Assembly: GCA_004525885.1 (NCBI GenBank)
Contig: SPBV01000135.1
Coordinates: 1-5,063 of the forward strand
Direction: 5' to 3'
Length of the DNA stretch: 5,063 nucleotides
From: Nitrosomonadales bacterium
Lineage (GTDB): Bacteria; Pseudomonadota; Gammaproteobacteria; Burkholderiales; Nitrosomonadaceae
Part shown: positions 1 to 5,063 of the stretch, piece by piece
Layout: every line of letters starts with the position of its first letter
Position numbering within the stretch: the first letter of the stretch is position 1
The notes under the pieces: generated by a model
What the model saw: only the letters and a program-made list of their open reading frames with translations
Database searches by the model: none
Told to the model about the DNA's origin: nothing
Translations under genes and position numbers: made by a program

Positions 1-330
1 CAGCAAACTTAAATATGAGCGCCCTTCACCTAACAGCATTACTTGCTCGAATAGCGGGTCACGTAAAATTGCCGCCTCCATATCTGTTGGCGGAATTTTC
101 TCACCAGTGGACATGACAATGATATCTTTTAGACGCCCGGTAATCGTTATTCTCCCTTCATCAATACGTGCCATATCGCCAGAGTTGAGCCATCCATCCT
201 GGGTCAATACTGATGCGGTGGCCTCCGGATTATTCCAGTAACCTAGCATTACGTTGGGGCCATGAATCAGTAACGCATTATTCTCACCGAGTTTTACTTC
301 TACACCAGGAATAGCGTTACCTACGCTCGA
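1..330 (-). pseudogene. C-terminal part of the same acyl-CoA synthetase, in the -1 frame, cut by the window edge
   Basis: Reading the minus strand from 330 to 1 gives 110 codons without a stop that continue the upstream synthetase directly: SSVGNAIPGVEVKLGENN, then PNVMLGYWNNPEAT. Next come GWLNSGDMARID (residues 46-57 of this piece), with the aspartate that binds the ATP ribose hydroxyls in this superfamily, and GRLKDIIVMSTGEKIPP (65-81), the hinge and start of the mobile C-terminal lid. The piece has no plausible start codon or ribosome site of its own. It leaves the window at EGRSYLSLL, so about 90 more residues, including the usual catalytic lysine region, should lie outside. The match to family expectation on both sides of the break shows this is one gene split by a single missing base in the CCCC run (coding strand) at 331-334. 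Whether the gene is truly inactive depends on confirming that base. Conservation of the fragment argues for a recent mutation or an error rather than long decay. Confidence 0.82.
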
Positions 331-1517
331 GGGGACTTATTCTCGATAGTATTGGTGCATGCTACTGGTCCGCATTCTGTCATACCGTATCCTTGCAAGA
401 TTGGTAATCCCAAGCCAATAAACATACGTGATACTTCAGTTGACAGAGCGGCGCCACCCCCCATTGCAAGTCGCAATCTCCCGCCTAGTTTGCTCATTAC
501 TTCCTTTGCCACAAGCTTATCTAGAAGTGGCCAGAACAGGTGAGAGATTTTCCATGGCCCTCTCTGTTGCTGAAACTCGAAACGACTGTAGCCCACCTCT
601 ACCGCGTAATTAAAGATAAGGCGACTCAGTGTAGGTTTCTTTGCTAGCTTCGCATGAATTGCTTCATAAACTCGTTCATAAATTCGTGGCACCGAAATAA
701 GAACTGAAGGACGAATACTCGCTAAATCTTCTTGTAATTGCTGGATTGAGCGCGCATAAGCAACAGTGGCTCCGCACATTAACGGAAGGTAGTACCCTAC
801 CGTACGTTCAAACGCATGCGAAAGCGGTAGAAAAGAGAGGAACAGATCGTCTTGCCAAACCGGCACAACTTGTAAGCAACTATTTGCGTTAGTAAGTAGA
901 TTATGATGGCTAAGCATTACGCCCTTGGGACGACCAGAAGTACCAGAGGTATACATGATCGTAGCTAGATCATTTTGGTTGTGATTAGCGTGCTGTACTT
1001 CTCCTGCTTTTTCCGGTAGCCAGTCACGAAGTGCTATCACGTTATTGTCTTGGATTTTGTCGACACCATTTTCAACCGAATTGATCATTACGATCCGGAA
1101 CAGATCGTCCATTTGAGCGCGCAACTTATAAAATATTTGCCACTGTGTCTGATCTTCAAGCAGCAATAATCTGGCACCAGAGTCGCGTAGAATATAGGCC
1201 GCGTTCTCAGCTCGATCCTCCGTATAGAGGGGCACAACCACGAGCCCTAGTCCTAACGCTGCCTGATCAAATGTTACCCATTCCGGGCAGTTTCTTAACA
1301 TTACTGCCACTCGGTCACCAGAGACTAAGCCATCTTTAGTTAGCGCAACCTGCCATCGTGCAACCTCCCTATCTATCTGTGCCCAGGTATGGTCGTGCCA
1401 TCTTCCAGCCACCTGATCATAGTTTCGATAAGCAACCATTTGGGGTGAGCGTCGTACCCGTTCGCTGAATAACCCATCCAGTGTCCTAGCTATTTCTGTC
1501 GGGATAATATTATCCAT
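321..1517 (-). CDS. Long-chain acyl-CoA synthetase (AMP-forming), N-terminal part, frameshifted
   Basis: This 398-codon frame is the N-terminal two thirds of an AMP-dependent fatty-acid--CoA ligase of the FAA1/FadD15 (COG1022) type, which uses ATP and CoA to turn free fatty acids into acyl-CoA. Visible motifs are the phosphate-binding loop MYTSGTSGRPKGVMLSH (about residues 188-204), FLPLSHAFER (229-238), RLRLAMGGGAAL (347-358) and the adenine-binding LQGYGMTECGPV (374-385). Family members are about 600 residues long, so the frame stops early: it ends ENKSPRA at a TAG (321-323), and the expected continuation SSVGNAIPGVEV lies in another frame from position 330. The ATG at 1517 fits the family N-terminus, but no Shine-Dalgarno lies close to it; the best purine block, TGGAGG at 1547-1552, is 29 bases upstream. 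The gene starts 82 bases after fadE, suggesting co-transcription for fatty-acid catabolism. Family assignment is firm; chain-length preference is unknown. A FadD symbol is avoided because E. coli FadD belongs to a different subfamily. Confidence 0.88.
   Translation of the reverse strand: MDNIIPTEIARTLDGLFSERVRRSPQMVAYRNYDQVAGRWHDHTWAQIDREVARWQVALTKDGLVSGDRVAVMLRNCPEWVTFDQAALGLGLVVVPLYTEDRAENAAYILRDSGARLLLLEDQTQWQIFYKLRAQMDDLFRIVMINSVENGVDKIQDNNVIALRDWLPEKAGEVQHANHNQNDLATIMYTSGTSGRPKGVMLSHHNLLTNANSCLQVVPVWQDDLFLSFLPLSHAFERTVGYYLPLMCGATVAYARSIQQLQEDLASIRPSVLISVPRIYERVYEAIHAKLAKKPTLSRLIFNYAVEVGYSRFEFQQQRGPWKISHLFWPLLDKLVAKEVMSKLGGRLRLAMGGGAALSTEVSRMFIGLGLPILQGYGMTECGPVACTNTIENKSPRA
331..334 (-). 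other. Frameshift site: CCCC run (coding strand) with one base apparently missing
   Basis: The coding strand reads AAG TCC CCT CGA GCG TAG in the upstream frame. Adding one C gives AAG TCC CCC TCG AGC GTA GGT, coding for KSPSSVG, which joins the two halves in the pattern usual for this family (N..P.SVG..lPGvEv). The context is not a classic X XXY YYZ slippery heptamer, and I see no strong stem-loop just downstream, so programmed frameshifting is unlikely. Confidence 0.8.
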
Positions 1518-1550
1518 GTTTGTTTTGTTCAGTTGTTATGATTAAACCTC

Positions 1551-1569
1551 CACAACTTTATGAAGTGTG
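1551..1569 (-). repeat. Imperfect stem-loop between fadE and the acyl-CoA synthetase
   Basis: On the minus strand CACACTT, the loop CATA and AAGTTGTG can pair as seven base pairs with one bulged T. No U-run follows in the transcribed direction, so it is not an intrinsic terminator. A purine-rich TGGAGG block (1547-1552) overlaps its 3' end. It may be an mRNA processing or stability element, or be meaningless. Confidence 0.25.
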
Positions 1570-1599
1570 TACAGCCAGAATCAGAGTTGCTGTTTTTTT

Positions 1600-3900
1600 C
1601 TAGCTAAAATCTGGCAAGAAGTCATCGACCATAATTACGCGACGTCGAAGAAACTTCATTTCTTTTAAAGACTCAGCTTCCGTGCTGGTGATAATGCCCT
1701 GATCCAGCGCTTCGGTAATTTTTTCACCGCCTCTGGCTGATACTTGGCCGGCTTTAACCGCCGTACGTATTTTTAAATTGGCTACTTCACATTTCTCTGC
1801 ACATTGTAATGCCAACTCCAGAATTCCAAGTGGTTCATCAGCAGAGGTTGGAACATAAATACCCGCGGTTAGGCGATCGCGCGCCTCTCCTGATGCCATT
1901 AGTACCTTGGCAACCTCGTGCCCTAGCTCGTCTGATGGGGGGGAGAATGCTCTGCCCAGAGGAAACACGAGCAGTCGTAACTTCCATGCCATGATGCGAC
2001 TCGGGAAATTGTCCAGCAGACCATAGAATGCTAACTGCATACGATAAAGCGCATCTTGTATTGACCACTGTAGCAATGGCAAATCGGAAACAGGGCGACC
2101 ATCGTCTTCGAATCTCTTTAATGTAGCAGAGCACAAATAAAGCATGCTAAGAATGTCTCCCAGACGAGCAGAAAGTTTTTCCTTGCGTTTGAGAGAACCG
2201 CCAAGCATTAGCATAGAAACATCTGCGACCAGTGAAAAAGCGGCGGAGAATCTTGACAGTTGTCTATAATAACCCGCTATCTCTACGCTGGTTTTGTTGG
2301 GTGCGCTTGCATGGGATGCTCCTGTTAGTCCATAAAGCAAACAACGCAAGCCATTGTTAAAACTAAAAGCAATGTGTCCGATTAATGCTCGGTCGAATTC
2401 CTGTAACGCTCGAACATTATCACTATCATTTGCTGCGCGAATTTCTTTGAGCACATAGGGGTGGCAACGTATTGCTCCCTGACCGAAAATAATCAAACTG
2501 CGAGTGAGAATATTGGCGCCCTCCACTGTAATGCTAACAGGAACCTGCTGATAAGCTCGTCCCAGATAATTGCTCGGCCCCATGCAGATTCCCTTGCCAC
2601 CATGTATGTCCATTGCGTCATTGATCACTTGGCGGCCACGCTCAGTAAGGTGATACTTAATGATGGCTGAAATGACGGAAGGTTTTTCACCTAAATCTAC
2701 CGCACCAGCCGTCATTATCCGCGCCGCATCCATCATGTAAGTGTTACCGCCAATTCGAGCTAACGCCTCTTCAACACCTTCAAAACGTCCGATTGGCATT
2801 TTAAATTGCACTCGTACCATGCCATAGGCGCCGCTGGTACGCGCTGCAAGTTTGGCTGCACCAACACTGGTTGCAGGAAGGGAAATTGATCGTCCCACTG
2901 CAAGGCAATTCATTAGCATGCGCCAGCCGTTACCAACTCCCTCGCGGCCACCAATCACCCATTCGATAGGAATGAAAACGTCCTTACCAGAATTAGGGCC
3001 GTTCTGGAATGCCGCATCAAGTGGGAAATGTCGACGGCCAATGGAAATACCCGGCGTGTTGGTGGGAATCAACGCTAGCGTAATACCCAAGTCTTTTTCT
3101 TTACCAAGTAGCCCGTCAGGATCATAGAGCTTAAACGCAAGGCCAAGCAGCGTTGCAACGGGGCCTAAAGTAATGTAACGTTTTTCCCATGTAACACGCA
3201 TACCCAAAACGTCTTGCTTACCATCAAACTCACTACGGCAGATGACGCCCGTATCGGGAATTGCTCCAGCGTCTGATCCGGCATCAGGTCCAGTGAGCGC
3301 GAAACATGGTATTTCCAGCCCTTTTGCTAGACGAGGAAGGTAATAATTCTTTTGGTCTTCCATGCCATAATGTAGAAGCAACTCTGCTGGTCCTAGTGAA
3401 TTAGGCACCATCACCGTTACGGCTGCTGTGCCACTACGCGAACCAATTTTCATTACCACCTCAGAATGTGCCAGGGCTGAAAAACCATGACCACTATATT
3501 GCTTGGGGATAATCAGGCCGAAAAAGCCATTGTCTTTAATAAATTGCCAGACATTGGGCGGAAGGTCGTGGAGTTCGCGCGTAATCCGCCACTCATCCAA
3601 CATCTCGCATAATTGCTCTACCGGGCCGTCAAGGAAGGCTTTTTCCTCAGTACTAAGCTGCGGTTTGGGGTAAGATAACAACGTATTCCAATCCGGTTTA
3701 CCGCTAAATAATTCCCCGTCCCACCATACGGTTCCTGCATCTAAAGCCTCTTGTTCAGTTTGCGAAACTTGCGGCAAAATTTTCCGATATATTTTTAATA
3801 AGGGACGAGAAATAAAAATGTAGCGTAGCGGGCGGACCAATAAAACTATGCCAGCCAAGGCGATTAGCCCTAGTAATAAAGAAAAAAAGAAAAAAAGCAT
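1600..3900 (-). CDS. fadE: FadE-type acyl-CoA dehydrogenase
   Basis: This protein catalyses the FAD-dependent alpha,beta-dehydrogenation of acyl-CoA to trans-2-enoyl-CoA, the first oxidative step of beta-oxidation. With the ATG at 3900 it has 766 residues, close to E. coli FadE (814), and it resembles that protein along its length as I remember it. In order: one hydrophobic N-terminal segment (about residues 1-22), probably a membrane anchor; DAGTVWWDGELFSGKPDW (54-71); the acyl-CoA dehydrogenase N-terminal domain with PNSLGPAELLLHYG (166-179); the flavin/substrate motif FALTGPDAGSDAGAIPDTG (200-218); RRHFPLDAAFQNGP (289-302); DAMDIHGGKGICMG (428-441); and SITVEGANILTRS (456-468), where the Glu near 460 is the expected catalytic base. 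A FadE-specific C-terminal domain (DUF1974) follows, with GGSLKRKEKLSARLGDILS (567-585). An in-frame TTG at 3927 would add nine residues, but the ATG is preferred: GAAGGA sits 8 bases before it. The gene is intact. It lies between miaA and an acyl-CoA synthetase, the enzyme that would supply its substrate. Confidence 0.96.
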   Translation of the reverse strand: MLFFFFSLLLGLIALAGIVLLVRPLRYIFISRPLLKIYRKILPQVSQTEQEALDAGTVWWDGELFSGKPDWNTLLSYPKPQLSTEEKAFLDGPVEQLCEMLDEWRITRELHDLPPNVWQFIKDNGFFGLIIPKQYSGHGFSALAHSEVVMKIGSRSGTAAVTVMVPNSLGPAELLLHYGMEDQKNYYLPRLAKGLEIPCFALTGPDAGSDAGAIPDTGVICRSEFDGKQDVLGMRVTWEKRYITLGPVATLLGLAFKLYDPDGLLGKEKDLGITLALIPTNTPGISIGRRHFPLDAAFQNGPNSGKDVFIPIEWVIGGREGVGNGWRMLMNCLAVGRSISLPATSVGAAKLAARTSGAYGMVRVQFKMPIGRFEGVEEALARIGGNTYMMDAARIMTAGAVDLGEKPSVISAIIKYHLTERGRQVINDAMDIHGGKGICMGPSNYLGRAYQQVPVSITVEGANILTRSLIIFGQGAIRCHPYVLKEIRAANDSDNVRALQEFDRALIGHIAFSFNNGLRCLLYGLTGASHASAPNKTSVEIAGYYRQLSRFSAAFSLVADVSMLMLGGSLKRKEKLSARLGDILSMLYLCSATLKRFEDDGRPVSDLPLLQWSIQDALYRMQLAFYGLLDNFPSRIMAWKLRLLVFPLGRAFSPPSDELGHEVAKVLMASGEARDRLTAGIYVPTSADEPLGILELALQCAEKCEVANLKIRTAVKAGQVSARGGEKITEALDQGIITSTEAESLKEMKFLRRRVIMVDDFLPDFS

Positions 3901-3908
3901 ATTATTTG

Positions 3909-3914
3909 TCCTTC
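3909..3914 (-). promoter_or_regulatory. Ribosome binding site of fadE, deciding the start
   Basis: GAAGGA on the minus strand lies 8 bases upstream of the ATG at 3900. The alternative TTG at 3927 lies upstream of this site and would translate through it, so the ATG is the better start. Confidence 0.75.
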
Positions 3915-3921
3915 GTAAGCG

Positions 3922-3934
3922 ATGCAAAGTGCAT
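3922..3934. repeat. Short inverted repeat in the fadE leader
   Basis: The minus strand reads ATGCA CTT TGCAT, a perfect 5-base inverted repeat around a 3-base centre, ending 7 bases upstream of the fadE ribosome binding site. It could be an operator half-site pair or a small hairpin. It does not resemble the FadR operator consensus as I know it. Its size makes a chance occurrence likely. Confidence 0.3.
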
Positions 3935-3940
3935 TACTAC

Positions 3941-3970
3941 ATGCTACCTTATCCCAGCATGGTGAGTCAG
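3941..3970 (-). promoter_or_regulatory. Weak candidate sigma70 promoter for fadE
   Basis: In the gap between miaA and fadE the minus strand has CTGACT (3965-3970), an 18-base spacer, then TAGCAT (3941-3946). Each hexamer matches the consensus at four of six positions. Transcription would begin near 3934, within a small inverted repeat at 3922-3934. It is the best match I found in this gap, but matches of this quality occur by chance; fadE may equally be read through from miaA, since no terminator is visible between them. Confidence 0.18.
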
Positions 3971-4000
3971 AAAAATGGATTGTTAACCTGCGTGTTTCCT

Positions 4001-4999
4001 CTACCTTGATTTTGAGCTTGCCTCACCATTAGATCCGTTTTCTTGCAAATATTCCAAAATCAATTGCGGTAAATCTTCTGCAAAGCAATTAAATACTTTA
4101 AACCCCTTCATTGATCGCAACCAGGTCAGCTGTCGTTTTGCCAATTGACGTGTAGCAGCAAGCCCCATTTCGCGCATTTCGGGCAAGCTAATTTCATTGT
4201 CCAAATACATCCACGCTTGTCGATAGCCGACACAACGCATTGAAGAAGCGTCGACATCAAGCCCAAATTTATTCCGTACAACACGAACCTCCCCGATCAA
4301 TCCCAATTCCAGCATTTCTTCGAAGCGTATTGCAATACGCTGATGCAGAACGTTGCGATCATCTGGGATCAAGGCGATACTTTTTACATGATAAGGAAGA
4401 TATACATACCTAGGTTTTTTCAACAACTCTGACATGGGTTTATCAGTAAGATAATATACTTCCAATGCGCGTTGAATGCGTTGACTATCAGTGGGCTGGA
4501 TACGTTCAGCGATGGCCGGGTCAAACTGATGTAATTCCTTATGCATCGAAGGCCAGCCGTTTTCTTCAGCCCTGTTGTCAATTACCATACGCACGCCCAT
4601 GTCGGCAGGCGGAAGTTCAGACAGCCCCTCTAGTAATGCCCGAAAGTAAAGCATGGTGCCGCCAACTAGTAGCGGAATTTTGCCGCGCTCGGTAATCTCT
4701 CTCATAGCAACTAACGCATCTTCGCGAAACTGTGCAGCAGAATAACGCTCATACGGCTCAATTAGATTAATAAGATGATGTGGCACTGCTGCCAATGTTT
4801 TCGCACTTGGTTTGGCAGTTCCAATGTCCATATGTCGGTAGACCTGAGCCGAATCCACACTAACGATTTCTACTGATAGATGTTTGGCAATTTCCAGTGC
4901 GACATTACTTTTTCCGCTTGCGGTGGGTCCCATCAAAAAAATAGCGGGCGGAAAGTTCACAGCTTCCTTTGTTCTGGATTCTGGTGGCAGAATTCTCAT
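4001..4999 (-). CDS. miaA: tRNA dimethylallyltransferase MiaA
   Basis: MiaA transfers a dimethylallyl group from DMAPP to N6 of adenosine 37 in tRNAs reading codons that begin with U, forming i6A in the cytoplasm. From the ATG at 4999 it has 332 residues, normal for the family (about 300-320 plus short tails). Visible motifs are the phosphate loop AIFLMGPTASGKS (19-31); SVDSAQVYR (47-55), with the expected catalytic base Asp49; DIGTAKPS (58-65); LLVGGTMLYFRALLEGLSELPPAD (110-133), the DMAPP/tRNA-binding stretch; QPTDSQRIQRALEVYYLT (168-185); MRCVGYRQAW (254-263); and ATRQLAKRQLTWLR (282-295). All appear intact. The start is uncertain: an in-frame TTG at 5017 would add six residues and has AAGG six bases upstream, whereas the ATG has no Shine-Dalgarno. 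In many proteobacteria miaA follows mutL; the 46 bases upstream here are too short to tell. The C-terminal tail (NGSNGEASSKSR) is polar and probably disordered. The product is certain; the exact start is not. Confidence 0.96.
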   Translation of the reverse strand: MRILPPESRTKEAVNFPPAIFLMGPTASGKSNVALEIAKHLSVEIVSVDSAQVYRHMDIGTAKPSAKTLAAVPHHLINLIEPYERYSAAQFREDALVAMREITERGKIPLLVGGTMLYFRALLEGLSELPPADMGVRMVIDNRAEENGWPSMHKELHQFDPAIAERIQPTDSQRIQRALEVYYLTDKPMSELLKKPRYVYLPYHVKSIALIPDDRNVLHQRIAIRFEEMLELGLIGEVRVVRNKFGLDVDASSMRCVGYRQAWMYLDNEISLPEMREMGLAATRQLAKRQLTWLRSMKGFKVFNCFAEDLPQLILEYLQENGSNGEASSKSR

Positions 5000-5024
5000 T
5001 AGTGAGGGGGCATACAAATTCAGC

Positions 5025-5053
5025 CTTATATTGAGAACCTATTTTTTAAGCAA
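5025..5053 (-). promoter_or_regulatory. Candidate sigma70 promoter upstream of miaA
   Basis: The minus strand carries TTGCTT (5048-5053), an A-rich spacer of exactly 17 bases, and TATAAG (5025-5030). The -10 box matches five of six consensus positions and the -35 box three of six. Transcription would begin near 5018, leaving a leader of about 18 bases before the ATG at 4999 and almost none before the TTG at 5017. The -10 box overlaps the AAGG that would serve as ribosome site for the TTG, so the two readings compete. The 46 bases upstream of miaA hold nothing else I can identify; stops in all three minus-strand frames mean at most the last codons of an upstream gene. Confidence 0.35.
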
Positions 5054-5063
5054 GGTTTTAAGA

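Noticed and set aside
331..334. Programmed -1 ribosomal frameshifting in the acyl-CoA synthetase
   Set aside because: The sequence around the shift (AAG TCC CCT) is not a slippery heptamer, no downstream stimulating structure is evident, and this enzyme family is not known to use frameshifting.
1571..1599. ACAGC...GCTGT followed by seven T on the plus strand, resembling a terminator
   Set aside because: The stem is only five base pairs with a 13-base loop, and the T-run is on the plus strand, which carries no gene here. It would matter only for antisense transcription.
1838..2134. 98-codon minus-strand open frame inside fadE
   Set aside because: It overlaps fadE entirely in another frame, and its product (rich in Arg and Cys, low complexity) looks like a shadow of the real gene.
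2852..3127. 91-codon plus-strand open frame antisense to fadE
   Set aside because: It lies opposite strongly conserved FadE coding sequence, has no ribosome site or recognisable domain, and is best explained as an antisense shadow.
3901..3927. Extended fadE start at TTG 3927
   Set aside because: The extension (MHRLRRTNN) is encoded over the GAAGGA ribosome site that serves the ATG at 3900, and that ATG begins directly at the membrane segment.
5018..5063. 3' end of mutL, the common neighbour upstream of miaA
   Set aside because: The short coding-strand sequence shows no recognisable MutL C-terminus, and stops occur in all frames, so only a gene end a few codons long could be present. It cannot be supported from this window.

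Overview
The window holds three genes, all on the minus strand, from what looks like a chromosomal housekeeping region of a gamma- or betaproteobacterium. The inference rests on a FadE of the long DUF1974-bearing proteobacterial type, a MiaA of ordinary bacterial form, and moderate base composition (a little under 50% GC by eye). I cannot name the genus.

In the direction of transcription (high to low coordinates): about 46 bases of upstream DNA with a possible promoter; miaA (tRNA dimethylallyltransferase); a gap of about 100 bases; fadE (acyl-CoA dehydrogenase); a gap of 82 bases; then a long-chain acyl-CoA synthetase (AMP-forming, FAA1/FadD15-like) that runs off the left edge. No stretch longer than 300 bases lacks a gene. 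I found no tRNA, rRNA, CRISPR array, insertion sequence or convincing intrinsic terminator.

The acyl-CoA synthetase and FadE would carry out the first two steps of fatty-acid beta-oxidation: activation of a fatty acid to its CoA thioester, then alpha,beta-dehydrogenation. They form a plausible co-transcribed pair. MiaA, which modifies A37 of tRNAs reading UNN codons, is functionally unrelated and probably just a neighbour.

The main anomaly is in the synthetase. Its reading frame is broken at a run of four C (coding strand; positions 331-334). The N-terminal 398 codons end at a stop at 321-323, while 110 further codons of perfectly family-like C-terminal sequence continue in the -1 frame to the window edge. 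One extra C restores a continuous protein, so this is either a very recent inactivating mutation or a sequencing/assembly error. I saw no sign of an undescribed system; the other findings are small points about start codons and intergenic signals.
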